Notes: generated from the sequence alone by a model not told the origin. A DNA stretch of 63,598 nt from Phaeobacter sp. (GCF_022825805.1 NZ_JAJDWC010000042.1:1-63598); one strand, 5' to 3'; positions 48,888-58,271 are shown, counted from the stretch's first letter. Numbers and translations are program-made.

Positions 48888-49694
48888 TTATGCTCCTGTG
48901 CGGATGAATTTGCCATCCACCACGTGGATGCCGCATTCTTCCTTCGTCTGGTTGCGCCAGCGACCGGCGCGGGGATCTTCGCCTTCGGCGACCGGGCTGG
49001 TGCAGGGGGCACAGCCGATCGATGGGTAGCCCTTGGCCACCAGCGGGTGACGGGGCAGGCGGTTTTCGGTCATATAGGCGCGCACATCTTCTGGCGCCCA
49101 ATGGGCCAGCGGGTTGACCTTGATCCGATTGGTGCCCTCCTCGATTTCAAAGAAATCAAGTGCAGCACGGGTGCCGGATTGGAACCGTTTGCGCCCGGTG
49201 ATCCAGCCGTCAAACCCGGCCAGCGCCTTTTGCAGCGGCACGGTTTTGCGCAGGCTGCAGCAGGCGTCGGTGTCGGAAAACCGCAGAGCGCCATAGGGGT
49301 CCTTTTCGGCGATGTCATCGGCCCGAATGACCTGCACATTGCGCAGGCCCAGCCGCTCGCTCACCTCTTGCTGATAGACCAGCGTTTCGGTGAACAGCAG
49401 TTCGGTGTCGACAAACAGAACCGGCGTCAGCTGATCCACCAGCGCGGCCATGTGCAAGAGCACGACGGATTCGGCCCCAAAGGAGGACACCAGCGCGACA
49501 TGGCCAGCGTCTTGCAGGGCCGCCTGCATCACCGCGGTTGCGGAGTGATGCTTGTAGCGTGCGTTCAGCGCTGCGACCTTTTCGACAAGGTCCTGATCCG
49601 GCGCTGTGCTGGCTGCCTGGCCTACCTCGTCGATTTGGCCTGTTTGGTCAGGCGGTGCGCCAGAGGGCAATCGGTCCTGGTCGGTGTCCACCAT
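48888..49694 (-). CDS. cysH: adenylyl-/phosphoadenylyl-sulfate reductase
   Basis: The 268-residue CysH reduces APS (or PAPS) to sulfite. Cys145-Cys146 (TDACCSLRK) and Cys228/Cys231 (IGCAPCTSP) are the four ligands of a [4Fe-4S] cluster, which marks the APS-reductase type. The catalytic cysteine is Cys254 in EECGIH. VSSFGAESVVLLHM is the P-loop-like nucleotide site. The first 30 residues are a variable polar extension. It is tightly linked to sulfite reductase (3 bp gap). Confidence 0.94.
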   Translation of the reverse strand: MVDTDQDRLPSGAPPDQTGQIDEVGQAASTAPDQDLVEKVAALNARYKHHSATAVMQAALQDAGHVALVSSFGAESVVLLHMAALVDQLTPVLFVDTELLFTETLVYQQEVSERLGLRNVQVIRADDIAEKDPYGALRFSDTDACCSLRKTVPLQKALAGFDGWITGRKRFQSGTRAALDFFEIEEGTNRIKVNPLAHWAPEDVRAYMTENRLPRHPLVAKGYPSIGCAPCTSPVAEGEDPRAGRWRNQTKEECGIHVVDGKFIRTGA

Positions 49695-49697
49695 GGC

Positions 49698-51365
49698 TCA
49701 GGCCACCTTTTTCTCAACCGCGGGGTAGAGCGCTGCCTTGAAGGGATCCATGCCAACACGGCGATAGGTCTCCAGGAAGGTCTCTTCCTCGCTGTCGCGG
49801 ATATCGAGATAGGCCAGCACGATGCGCTCCACCGCGGGCACGATCTCATCATAGGCAAAGCCGGGTCCGGTGCGGGTGCCGATGGCTGCGGTTTCGGTTG
49901 CATCACCACCCAGGGTGATCTGGTAGTTTTCCACACCCGCGCGGTCGAGGCCGAGAATACCGATATGGCCGACGTGGTGGTGGCCACAGGCGTTGATGCA
50001 GCCCGAGATCTTGATCTGCAGGTGGCCCACGTCGTGCTCCAGTTTCAATGCGTCAAAGCGGGTGGCGATTTCCTGAGCGACCGGGATCGAGCGGGCGGTG
50101 GCCAGCGCGCAATAGTCCATACCGGGGCAGGCGATGATGTCCGAAATCAGACCGATGTTGGCCGTGGCCAGACCGTGGTCTTTCAGGCGGGCATGGATCG
50201 CGGGCAGGTCGTTTTTGTGGACATGCGGCAGGATCACATTCTGCTCGTGGCTGATGCGCAGCTCGCCATAGCCATACTCTTCGGCCAGATCGGCCATCAC
50301 GCGCATCTGCTCGGCGGTGGCATCGCCGGGCGTCTGGCCGTGGGCCTTGATCGAGATGGTGACGATGCTGTGGTTGTCCGCCTTATGCGCGGTCAGGTTG
50401 GTGTCGGCCCAGGAGCGGAAGACAGGATCGCTGTCATAGGCCGCCTGATAAGCATCGATGTCACCTGCGCGGAAGGCGGGGTTGGCGAAATGTGCCTTGA
50501 TCTCTTCGAACAGGGCCAGATCGGCGCCGCCAAAGGTGGGGCGCACCAGCGCGAACCGCTCTTCTGTCAGCTCACGGATCTTGTCGAGACCCATTTCATG
50601 GACCGTGATCTTGATACGGGCCTTGTATTTGTTGTCGCGGCGACCGTGCTGGTTCCAGACCGAGACCACGGATTCGATGTAGGGCAGCAGATCGTCCTGA
50701 CGGACAAACTCGTTCAGCACCTTGCCGATCATCGGGGTGCGGCCCAGACCGCCGCCCACCAGCACCTGATAGCCGATTTCGCCCGCGTCATTGCGCAGGA
50801 TGCGCACCGCGAGGTCATGGGCTTTCAGCACCGCGCGGTCCTTTTCACCGGCGGAGACAGCGATCTTGAACTTGCGGCCCATGAACTGGAATTCCGGGTG
50901 ATCGGTGGACCACTGGCGGATCAGTTCCGCGATCGGGCGGGGATCTTCGATTTCATCGGCTGCGGCACCGGCGAAATGGTCCGCTGTCACGTTGCGGATG
51001 GTGTTGCCCGAGGTCTGGATCGCGTGCAGATTTACCTCTGCCAGCGCGTCCAGCATATCTGGCACATCCTTCAGCTTGGGCCAGTTGTACTGGATGTTCT
51101 GACGGGTGGTGAAATGGCCGTAGCCCTTGTCCCACTTCTCCGCCAGCAACGCCAGCTGGCGCATCTGGTTGGCCGACAGGGTGCCATAAGGGATGGCAAC
51201 CCGCAGCATATAGGCGTGCAGCTGCAGATACAGACCGTTCATCAGGCGCAGGGGCTTGAATTCATCTTCGGTCAGCGAGCCGTCGATGCGGCGCTCGACC
51301 TGCGCGCGGAACTGACGGTTGCGCTCTTCCAGGAAGGCAGTGTCGAAATCGTTGTACTTATACAT
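49698..51365 (-). CDS. cysI: assimilatory sulfite reductase (nitrite/sulfite reductase family)
   Basis: The 555-residue siroheme-[4Fe-4S] enzyme reduces sulfite to sulfide. Cluster/siroheme cysteines lie in CPGMDYCALA and SGCINACGHHHVGHIGI. FTTRQNIQYNWPKLKDVPD is the substrate-side Arg block. The two-domain repeat of the NIR_SIR family is complete. It could use ferredoxin via the nearby FNR; no cysJ flavoprotein is present. It starts inside the end of the DUF2849 gene (8-bp overlap). A 1083-codon antisense frame spanning this operon is a composition artefact. Confidence 0.94.
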   Translation of the reverse strand: MYKYNDFDTAFLEERNRQFRAQVERRIDGSLTEDEFKPLRLMNGLYLQLHAYMLRVAIPYGTLSANQMRQLALLAEKWDKGYGHFTTRQNIQYNWPKLKDVPDMLDALAEVNLHAIQTSGNTIRNVTADHFAGAAADEIEDPRPIAELIRQWSTDHPEFQFMGRKFKIAVSAGEKDRAVLKAHDLAVRILRNDAGEIGYQVLVGGGLGRTPMIGKVLNEFVRQDDLLPYIESVVSVWNQHGRRDNKYKARIKITVHEMGLDKIRELTEERFALVRPTFGGADLALFEEIKAHFANPAFRAGDIDAYQAAYDSDPVFRSWADTNLTAHKADNHSIVTISIKAHGQTPGDATAEQMRVMADLAEEYGYGELRISHEQNVILPHVHKNDLPAIHARLKDHGLATANIGLISDIIACPGMDYCALATARSIPVAQEIATRFDALKLEHDVGHLQIKISGCINACGHHHVGHIGILGLDRAGVENYQITLGGDATETAAIGTRTGPGFAYDEIVPAVERIVLAYLDIRDSEEETFLETYRRVGMDPFKAALYPAVEKKVA

Positions 51366-51666
51366 TTGCTGCGGCCTCCTGTTTGCCGTGGCGGTAGTTC
51401 GATGGGCCGGTGCGGCGGAAGTCTTCGCGGAAATGGGTCGGCTCTGGGCCAGCCTCGCCCGCTTTGGCGTCGGTCAGGTAGATGCCAACCACGGTCAGCG
51501 CGTCTTTCTGCGCCTCCAGCAGGCGCAACTGCGAGACCGCTTCGTCTTCGATCAGCTCGGCCTCGGACATGTTGCGTGTCCAGGTGTCTGCGGCGGTGTA
51601 ATAGATCACGTCACCTTCGAGCAGATCGTTGGCGGTGATGATTTTCGGCGTAAAGGGACGGGGCAT
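51358..51666 (-). CDS. DUF2849 protein of the sulfur operon
   Basis: The 102-residue DUF2849 protein begins RPFTPKIITANDLLEGDVIYYT, the family signature. It is nearly always located between siroheme methyltransferase and sulfite reductase in Alphaproteobacteria. Its role is unknown; assembly of sulfite reductase or electron delivery are guesses from linkage. The start overlaps the cobA stop (TAATG), and the end overlaps cysI by 8 bp, so the trio is translationally coupled. Confidence 0.88.
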   Translation of the reverse strand: MPRPFTPKIITANDLLEGDVIYYTAADTWTRNMSEAELIEDEAVSQLRLLEAQKDALTVVGIYLTDAKAGEAGPEPTHFREDFRRTGPSNYRHGKQEAAANV

Positions 51667-52490
51667 TATGCAAGCTCCATGGTCAAATCGCTCAGGGCCT
51701 GGGCGCTGGCGCGCGGGGCAAGGCCAAGAAAGGTCAGCGCCGGGCCCGTCAGCTGGGCGGCGGCAAGGTCGGTGGGCAGGCGATCCAGGGTGGTTTCGAT
51801 CACCCGCTGATCCGCCCGCGAGGCGTTTTCAATAATGGTCATCGGGGTGGCGCGGTCGGCGCCATGCATGATCAGGCGGCCCTGCACGAAACGAGAGGAT
51901 TTCTTGCCCATGTAGATGGCCGCAACTTCGCCGGGACGCGCCAGAGCGGCCCAGTCGTGATCGGCAAACCCTTTCATGTCGTGGCCGGTCAAAAACCGCA
52001 CAGAGGCATTGCGCCCCCGTTGGGTCAGGCTCTGGCCGATGCCCGCCACAGCGGCAGAGGCCGCGGTGATGCCCGGCATGATCTGATAACCCAGACCAGC
52101 CGCTTCGCAGGCGCTCAGCTCTTCGTCGAGGCGGCCAAACAGGGTGGGATCGCCAGATTTCAGCCGCAGGACTTTTTTCCCGGCCTGGGCATGGGCGACC
52201 AGACGGCGGCAAATTTCGTCCTGGCTGATCTGTGGGCCAAAGCCTTCTTTGCCGACATCTTCGAGCACGGCCTGTGCCCCTGCCAGCGCGAGGATCTCGG
52301 CGCTGACCAGACGGTCAAAGAGGATCACATCCGCGTCGTTCAACGCGCGCGCCACCTTCAGGGTCAGCAGATCAGGGTCACCGGGGCCGGAGCCTGCAAA
52401 AGCAACCTCGCCCGCGACCAGGGCACAACAGCCCGACCGCTGCTGCTGCTGCGGTGTGGTGGGGGCGATGGTGTCTGTGGGACCGGTCAT
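51666..52490 (-). CDS. cobA: uroporphyrinogen-III C-methyltransferase
   Basis: The 274-residue SUMT uses SAM to make precorrin-2, the entry to siroheme for sulfite reductase (and to cobalamin). VAFAGSGPGDPDLLTLKVAR near residue 28-48, LRLKSGDPTLFGRLDEEL, MPGITAASAAVAGIG and YMGKKSSRFVQ are standard family blocks. The first 27 residues form a polar extension with CCALVAGE. No CysG oxidase/ferrochelatase domain is fused. It is the first gene of the sulfate assimilation operon and is divergent from an Lrp gene. Confidence 0.94.
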   Translation of the reverse strand: MTGPTDTIAPTTPQQQQRSGCCALVAGEVAFAGSGPGDPDLLTLKVARALNDADVILFDRLVSAEILALAGAQAVLEDVGKEGFGPQISQDEICRRLVAHAQAGKKVLRLKSGDPTLFGRLDEELSACEAAGLGYQIMPGITAASAAVAGIGQSLTQRGRNASVRFLTGHDMKGFADHDWAALARPGEVAAIYMGKKSSRFVQGRLIMHGADRATPMTIIENASRADQRVIETTLDRLPTDLAAAQLTGPALTFLGLAPRASAQALSDLTMELA

Positions 52491-52525
52491 ATCTGGGCCT
52501 CGGCTGGTGTGTTTGACTTGTGCCT

Positions 52526-52581
52526 AGATATAGGAAATATTTCCTGTTATGCGCTACGTGTTCGCGGAAATAAGGAAAATC
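52526..52581. promoter_or_regulatory. Lrp-type operator region between cobA and lrp
   Basis: AGGAAATATTTCCT at 52532-52545 is a perfect 14-bp palindrome. A related half site, GGAAATAAGGAAAAT, follows at 52566-52580. The AT-rich character, palindrome and position between divergent genes fit an Lrp/AsnC operator controlling the sulfur operon and the regulator itself. Confidence 0.65.
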
Positions 52582-52637
52582 GTTCCAATCTGCCGCGCAT
52601 CGAGAGTGGTTGATCCCGAAACAAGGAGAAAACAGGA

Positions 52638-53117
52638 ATGACAGTGCGGATTGATGCCACGGACCGGAAAATCCTGGCTGAACTGCAGCGGGATGCGGGC
52701 CAATCGCTGGATGAAATCGCCCGTCGGGTGAGCAGTTCCAAGACCCCGGTCTGGAATCGCATCCGCAAGCTGCGCGAGGCTGGGGTGATCGGGCGTCAGA
52801 CCATGGTTCTGGATGCGGATGCGCTGGGGTTTGAGGCCTGTTTTTTCGTGCTGATCCGCACCTCGGAACATGAGGCGACCTGGCAGGCAAAGTTCCTCAA
52901 GGCGCTGCGGGATCGCCCCGAAGTGCAAGAGGCGCACCGTTTGGCGGGCGACATCGATTACATCCTGAAGGTGCGGGTCAAAAATGCGCGCGCCTATGAT
53001 GAGTTTTATCAGGCGCTGATTGCAGAGGTGCGGGTCCATAATGTGACCGCGCTCTTGTCGATGGAGGAGATCAAATCCACCACGCTGCTGCCGTTGGAAA
53101 GCGTGCCCACGGATTAA
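52638..53117 (+). CDS. Lrp/AsnC-family transcriptional regulator
   Basis: The 159-residue Lrp-type regulator has an N-terminal HTH (IDATDRKILAELQRDAGQSL, then SKTPVWNRIRKLREAGVI) and a C-terminal RAM ligand-binding domain (QEAHRLAGDIDYILKVRVKN). Divergence from the cobA-cysIH operon makes that operon the likely target, and cysteine or another sulfur amino acid a possible effector; both are inference. AACAAGGAGAAAACAGG supplies the ribosome-binding site. A perfect bidirectional terminator follows. Confidence 0.92.
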   Translation: MTVRIDATDRKILAELQRDAGQSLDEIARRVSSSKTPVWNRIRKLREAGVIGRQTMVLDADALGFEACFFVLIRTSEHEATWQAKFLKALRDRPEVQEAHRLAGDIDYILKVRVKNARAYDEFYQALIAEVRVHNVTALLSMEEIKSTTLLPLESVPTD

Positions 53118-53182
53118 GCATCTGATCCATGTGGCTGGCCTTTGGGATCAGAGCCACCAGACGGGGGGTGCTATAAAGGGTG

Positions 53183-53206
53183 AAAAAGGGGGATATCCCC
53201 CTTTTT
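53183..53206. terminator. bidirectional terminator between lrp and P450 genes
   Basis: A5G5 and C5T5 arms flank an ATAT loop, giving a perfect 24-bp palindrome. It serves the convergent lrp gene and the P450 gene. It is followed directly by a copy of the GAGTATTT element. Confidence 0.93.
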
Positions 53207-53210
53207 TATT

Positions 53211-53233
53211 GAGTATTTTTGGAAAGATGACAG
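53211..53233. repeat. dispersed GAGTATTTTTGGAAAGATGA element
   Basis: GAGTATTTTTGGAAAGATGA at 53211-53230 follows the G5/C5 hairpin by four bases, matching the copies at 267, 40379, 61805 and (inverted) 61847. Confidence 0.8.
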
Positions 53234-53348
53234 GCTCTAGTTTGGACCTGATCCTGCGTCCTTTTTCAGGCGCTGTGCAGGGCCCAGCAACAGCCCCATA
53301 ATGCGGCTGCGCCATGCGGAATCGTTCTGTGCCCTGCAAGCTGCGATA

Positions 53349-54533
53349 TCAGACCGTGACCATCAGGCGCGTCAGCCCATGGAAATGGTAGGTGTTGTTG
53401 TATTCTGGCGGTTGCGCCAGACGCAGCTGCGGGCAGCGTTCAAACAGGATCGGCAGGGCGATCTGCATCTCCAACCGCGCGAGCGGCGCGCCGACACAGA
53501 AATGCAGACCCCCGCCAAAGCTCTTGTTCACTTTGGGTGGGCGTGTGGGGTCAAAACGCTCGGGATCAGACAGCACCTCCGGGTCGTGATTGGCCGCGGC
53601 CAGCAACAGCGCCACCTGATCGCCGCGCTGGAAGCTGTGGCCAAACATCTCCACCTCTTCGTAGGCATAGCGGGTGAACATATGCAGCGGCGGGTCGTAG
53701 CGCAGGATTTCCTCCACCAGTGCTTCGATCCCATCCGGGGTGAGCCAGGCCGGATCCCAGCCCTGCTGCAGCATGGTTTTGACGCCATTGCCCAGCGAAT
53801 GCACCGTCGCCTCATGGCCTGCGTTCAGCAACAGGATGCAGGTGCCGATCAGCTCATCCGTCGACAGGCTCTCGCCGTCCTCTTCGGCCTGAATGAGCCG
53901 GGTGATCAGATCCTCGCCCGGTTCCTGGCGGCGTTTGTCCACGTAAGTTGTGAGAAAATCGATGAAGTCCTGGCTGGCGCGGGCGGCGGCATGTTCTGTC
54001 TCCTCGGTGCGCGAGGCCTGATACATGGCGACCATCTTATGCGACCAGTCCAACAGCTGCGGGGCCATTTCGGTGGGCACGCCCAACAGACGACAGATCG
54101 CCACCACCGGCACCTGGGTGCAATAAGCAGACAGCAGATCAAACGGTGCATCCTGGGGAAAGGCATCGATCAAGTCGTGGCACAGCTGGGTCAGCCCGGG
54201 GCCGAGGGCCTGCACCTCGCGGCTGGTGAACGCCCGCAGCACAAGGCGGCGCAGTCGGGTGTGGCGCGGGGGTTCCGCATCCAGCAGCGAATGGGCCTCG
54301 ACCTGCAGGAATGGCGCCAGATGCGCCGGGCCGGGCTCCGCCAGTTCGGCCGGGATTTCGCGGCCAAACCGGCGGTCGCGCAGCAGCATATGGACGGCGG
54401 CATGAGAAAAGGCCGCCACCATGTCGTAGTCTTTCCAGAAATGCAGATGCCCGTCGCTGCGGGCTTTGGCATAAAACCCATAAGGAGACTGGACAAAATC
54501 GGGATCGGTGGGAGATTGAGTCAAAGTAATCAT
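53349..54533 (-). CDS. cytochrome P450
   Basis: The 394-residue soluble bacterial P450 has its heme ligand at Cys346 in FGGGLHFCVGAPLARLE. ExxR is in ALVEEILRYD. The I-helix oxygen-activation segment is LLNAGHEATVHSLG, and the PPRHTRLRRLV block follows the B-C region. It needs an external ferredoxin and reductase; the FNR at 47.4 kb is a candidate partner but no ferredoxin gene is adjacent. The substrate is unknown. It is divergent from dctB with 60 bp between the starts. Confidence 0.94.
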   Translation of the reverse strand: MITLTQSPTDPDFVQSPYGFYAKARSDGHLHFWKDYDMVAAFSHAAVHMLLRDRRFGREIPAELAEPGPAHLAPFLQVEAHSLLDAEPPRHTRLRRLVLRAFTSREVQALGPGLTQLCHDLIDAFPQDAPFDLLSAYCTQVPVVAICRLLGVPTEMAPQLLDWSHKMVAMYQASRTEETEHAAARASQDFIDFLTTYVDKRRQEPGEDLITRLIQAEEDGESLSTDELIGTCILLLNAGHEATVHSLGNGVKTMLQQGWDPAWLTPDGIEALVEEILRYDPPLHMFTRYAYEEVEMFGHSFQRGDQVALLLAAANHDPEVLSDPERFDPTRPPKVNKSFGGGLHFCVGAPLARLEMQIALPILFERCPQLRLAQPPEYNNTYHFHGLTRLMVTV

Positions 54534-54593
54534 GACAGCAGGTGTCGCAATGGTGGCTGGTCAATGCAAGGGGCGCTTTGCTAGGTTGGCGCG

Positions 54594-56453
54594 ATGACGC
54601 AGTTTCAGCAACATCGATGGATGATCCCGGCGCTTGTGCTCACCGTGGTGATGGCGATTGCCAGCGCGGTCTATGAGCTTGCCTATCGTCAGGCGCTCGA
54701 CTCGCTGGGCGAACGCAGTGCTGCGGATCTGGCGCTGGCCTCGGACCGGGTGGCCACACAGCTGCAGGTCTATCAGGAATTGGCGGTGCTGATGGCGGGC
54801 CATCCGACCCTGAAGCGGTTGGACCGGGCTGATGCACGGGACGAGGCGCAGGCGGCGGCGCAGCAGCTGTTGCGTGAGGTGGCGGATAAAACCGCGGCGC
54901 TGGATGTGTTTTTTGTCGACCAGAGCGGGCGGGTCGTTGTCGCCGCCGCGGATGTGATGGGCCGCAGTGTCAGCGAGAGCGATTATTTCCAGCGCGCGAT
55001 GCAGGGCGCGCTTGGCACCGGCTATGACGTGCTGGAGCCCGGGGGCCGGCGGGCCTATGTCTATGCTGCGCCGGATTTCGGGGTCGATGGCAAGGTGCGC
55101 GGCGCGTTGGTGGTGGTCGCAGACGTCGAGGATATGGAACAGACCTGGCGGGGGTCCCTGCCTGCGGTGTTTTTCACCAATCGCGGTGGCGAGGTGTTCA
55201 TTGCCAATCGGCGCGAGCTGTTGTTCTGGCAGCGCAGCGATGCAGGCCCTGGCCTGCGGCCGCCCGATGGGCGCCCCGTGACCCTGCGGGCCTGGGATAT
55301 CGGGCGTCACGAGATCTGGGATCTGCGCTGGTCACCCTATCTGCCGGAGCGCGCGCTGCATCAGGCGGTGAACCTGCCGCAGATCGGTATGGTGGGTGAA
55401 ATCCTGGTGGATATCGCACCCGCGCGCCGCTTGGCCGCGCTGCAGGCGGCGGCGATGGCGGGGATCTGTCTGGCCTTTGGGGCGATGCTGGTGCTTGCCA
55501 TTGAACGTCGCCGCACACTGGCAGAGGCCAATATGGTGCTGGAAAGCCGGGTGGCGGCGCGCACCAAGGCGCTGTCTGCGACCAATCTGCGGCTGACCCG
55601 CGAGGTGCAGGAACGCCAGGAGGCGGAGGCGGCGTTGAAACGGGCGCAGCAGGATCTGGTGCAGGCGGGCAAACTGTCGGCGTTGGGGCAGATGTCGGCA
55701 GGGATCAGCCATGAGCTGAACCAGCCGTTGATGGCGATCCAGCAGTTTGCCGAAAACGGCGAGGCCTTTGTTGCGCGGGGCAAGCCGGATCTGGCCGGTG
55801 AAAACCTGGGCCGGATTGCCCATATGGCGGCGCGGATGGCGCGGATCATCAAGAACCTGCGGGCCTTTGTGCGCAACGAAAGCGAGCCTATGGGCCGGGT
55901 TGATCTGGTGCAGGTGATCAACAGCGCGGCGGAATTGACCGAGCTGCGATTGAAAAAGGACGATGTGCGGCTGGTGTGGTCGCCGCCGCCGGGGCCGGTT
56001 TATGCCTGGGGGGGCGAGGTGCGCCTGTCGCAGGTGTTTGTAAACCTCATCAACAATGCCGCTGATGCGATGTTGCAGCAGAGCGCGCGTGAGATCCGCA
56101 TCACCCTGCAGACTTTGCCGGCCGCCGAGGGGGCGGTGCCGCGCCATTGTGTCAGCCTGCGTGATATCGGGCCGGGGCTGCAGGAGCCGGAGAAGATTTT
56201 TGATCCGTTTTATTCCACCAAAGCGGTGGGCAGCTCTGAGGGCATGGGGCTGGGGTTGTCGATTTCCTACGGCCTGGTGCAAAGCTTTGGCGGCAAGATC
56301 CGCGGTGTGAATATCGCGCAGGCCGATGGCGGAGGTGCGGAGTTTACGGTTGAACTCGACGGCTGGAGCGCGCAGGAGGCGGGCGATGCGGCGGGGCCGG
56401 TCCAGAACCGCGCGCGCCTCGCAGCGGCAGAGCGCAAAGAGGGTGCAGAATGA
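54594..56453 (+). CDS. dctB: C4-dicarboxylate sensor histidine kinase DctB
   Basis: The 619-residue membrane kinase has an N-terminal TM helix (about 7-25), a periplasmic PAS-like (dCACHE) sensor to about 285 with FFVDQSGRVVVAAADVMGRS and YFQRAMQGALGTGYDVLEPG, then a second TM (about 285-303). A coiled-coil linker, the H-box ISHELNQPLMAIQQF (His373) and an HATPase domain (INNAADAML, EGMGLGLSISYGLV) follow. It senses succinate, malate or fumarate and phosphorylates DctD. The stop overlaps the dctD start by ATGA. Confidence 0.93.
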   Translation: MTQFQQHRWMIPALVLTVVMAIASAVYELAYRQALDSLGERSAADLALASDRVATQLQVYQELAVLMAGHPTLKRLDRADARDEAQAAAQQLLREVADKTAALDVFFVDQSGRVVVAAADVMGRSVSESDYFQRAMQGALGTGYDVLEPGGRRAYVYAAPDFGVDGKVRGALVVVADVEDMEQTWRGSLPAVFFTNRGGEVFIANRRELLFWQRSDAGPGLRPPDGRPVTLRAWDIGRHEIWDLRWSPYLPERALHQAVNLPQIGMVGEILVDIAPARRLAALQAAAMAGICLAFGAMLVLAIERRRTLAEANMVLESRVAARTKALSATNLRLTREVQERQEAEAALKRAQQDLVQAGKLSALGQMSAGISHELNQPLMAIQQFAENGEAFVARGKPDLAGENLGRIAHMAARMARIIKNLRAFVRNESEPMGRVDLVQVINSAAELTELRLKKDDVRLVWSPPPGPVYAWGGEVRLSQVFVNLINNAADAMLQQSAREIRITLQTLPAAEGAVPRHCVSLRDIGPGLQEPEKIFDPFYSTKAVGSSEGMGLGLSISYGLVQSFGGKIRGVNIAQADGGGAEFTVELDGWSAQEAGDAAGPVQNRARLAAAERKEGAE

Positions 56454-57679
56454 CCAACCGGGTCTTGGTGGTGGATGATGATGCGGCGGTGCGCACGGCT
56501 TTGGCGCAGACGTTGGAGCTGGCTGAATTCGACGTTGTCGCAGTGGGCTCTTTTGTGGCGGCCAAGGATCTGATTACGCCGGGATTTGACGGGGTGATCC
56601 TGTCCGACATGCGGATGCCGGGGCGCGATGGGTTCCATCTGCTGCACTATGTGCGCGATGTGGATGCGGATCTGCCGGTGATCCTGCTGACCGGCGAGGG
56701 CGACATTCCCATGGCGGTGCGTGCGATGGCGGATGGCGCGTTTGATTTTCTGGAAAAACCCTGCGCCAGCGCCGATCTGGTGGCGGTGGTGCGTCGGGCG
56801 CTGCAGGCACGTGCCCTGGTGCGCCAGACCCGAGAGCAGAAATCGCGGCTGGAAAGCGGCGATCCCGCAGCGCGGATGATTTTTGGCACCTCCCCGCAGG
56901 TCGACGATCTGCGCAGCCGCGCGCGCAGTGTGGCGGCAACCGGCGCGGAGGTGTTGGTGACCGGGGCGCCGGGCAGTGGGATTTCCAAAGTGGCGGAGGT
57001 CATTCATCTGCTGTCGCCACGCGGGCAGGCGGCTTTTGTCAAACGGCCCGCCGCCGGGCTGACGCCGCAGGGCTATGCAAGCCTGTGTCAGGACGCGGTG
57101 GGCGGCTCGCTCTATCTGGATGAAATATCGGCGCTGCCCAGCGAAACCCAATACGCGATGCTGGAGGCGCTGGAGCAGGGGCAGCAGACCCGTTTGCTGG
57201 TGGGGTCCGTGGTTGATCTGGGCGAGCTGGCCGCGCGCGGGGGATTTTTGGCGGATCTCTATTACCGGCTGGAGGTGATGCGGGTGCGCATACCGGCCCT
57301 TGCGGAGCGGCCTGCGGATATTCCGGTCCTGTTTTCGCATTATGTGGCGCAGGCCGCAGAACAGGCAGGGATTGCCACGCCCGATGTGCCGCAGGATCAT
57401 CTGGCGGCCCTGATGGCGCAGGATTGGCCGGGCAATGCGCGCTCGTTGATGTCGGCGGCGATGCGATTTGTGCTGGGACTGCCGGAGGACAGCCCGGGGG
57501 CCACTGATCTGGGGCTGGCGGAGCAGCTGGCGCAGGTGGAGCGGTCGCTGTTGATCGCAGCGCTTGGTCGGCAGAACGGCAATGCGTCTGCCGCGGCCAA
57601 AGCGCTGAAGCTGCCGCGCAAAACGCTCTATGACAAATTGGCCCGTTACGGGATTCGCCCAGAAGATTACCGCCGCTGA
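56450..57679 (+). CDS. dctD: DctD-like response regulator with degenerate AAA+ domain
   Basis: The 409-residue protein has a receiver domain with Asp53 (LSDMRMPG) and Lys in DFLEKPC. The AAA+ domain is unusual: Walker A reads GAPGSGISK rather than GxxGxGKE, and the stretch before Walker B (GGSLYLDEISAL) is about 25 residues shorter and lacks the GAFTGA sigma-54 contact loop. GFLADLYYRLEVMRVRIPAL is conserved. The C-terminus is a Fis-type HTH (NGNASAAAKALKLPRKTLYD). It should bind the dctP upstream sites but may not use sigma-54. Confidence 0.9.
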   Translation: MTNRVLVVDDDAAVRTALAQTLELAEFDVVAVGSFVAAKDLITPGFDGVILSDMRMPGRDGFHLLHYVRDVDADLPVILLTGEGDIPMAVRAMADGAFDFLEKPCASADLVAVVRRALQARALVRQTREQKSRLESGDPAARMIFGTSPQVDDLRSRARSVAATGAEVLVTGAPGSGISKVAEVIHLLSPRGQAAFVKRPAAGLTPQGYASLCQDAVGGSLYLDEISALPSETQYAMLEALEQGQQTRLLVGSVVDLGELAARGGFLADLYYRLEVMRVRIPALAERPADIPVLFSHYVAQAAEQAGIATPDVPQDHLAALMAQDWPGNARSLMSAAMRFVLGLPEDSPGATDLGLAEQLAQVERSLLIAALGRQNGNASAAAKALKLPRKTLYDKLARYGIRPEDYRR

Positions 57680-57706
57680 GGCTGGGCCTCGGCCTGCGCT
57701 GGCGGT

Positions 57707-57755
57707 TCTGCGCTGTCGGTGCTGCGCTGTCGGTGCCATGCTCGCGGTGCTGAGT
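57707..57755. repeat. degenerate tandem array, unit about 15 bp
   Basis: CTGCGCTGTCGGTG occurs at 57708 and 57723, with a decayed third copy (CATGCTCGCGGTGCTG) following. It starts 28 bp after the dctD stop. Confidence 0.7.
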
Positions 57756-58271
57756 TGTGGCTGCTGCGTGGGGGGATCTGCGTCTGCGCTTTGGTGTCTC
57801 TTTGTGTCTGTTGGTGGCGGTTTGCCTCTTTAGGTCTGTGCTTGCCTTCTTTGTTTTGCCCAGTGGGCTGGTCGGGGTCGTCAGGATGGCGGCGCCGCCG
57901 GGACAGGCCGAGGGTGTCGGCCCGGTTTAGGCCCGGGTGCGGAGGTCTCTGGGCGCGGGTGTCAGTCCGACCCATGTCCGTTTGCATGTCTGTTTGGACG
58001 CCTGGTCCCGGTTTGCGGGTGTCAGCCGCATCGGGAACAGACTGGTCTCCGTGTCTCGGACCCAAATGGTGGGCCAGAGCGTGCTGGGTGATGTGCCAGA
58101 CCACCCGTTGTGTCGCGACAGATCCAGACTGACACAGTGAGGTAAACCAGCCGTACCCAATGCGCGCGCTGATCACCATGGGGACGCAACACCCGCGTTT
58201 TATGGGCAGGGCATCTGCGTCCGGGTGTTGGAAAGCGGGCGATTCTGCCTGTCCAGAGCGGTGTCGCGATG

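Noticed and set aside
48387..51638. 1083-codon plus-strand open frame over the sulfate operon
   Set aside because: It is antisense to cysI, cysH and DUF934, all with clear catalytic motifs. The frame is open because of GC-rich third positions in the real genes, and its product resembles no protein.
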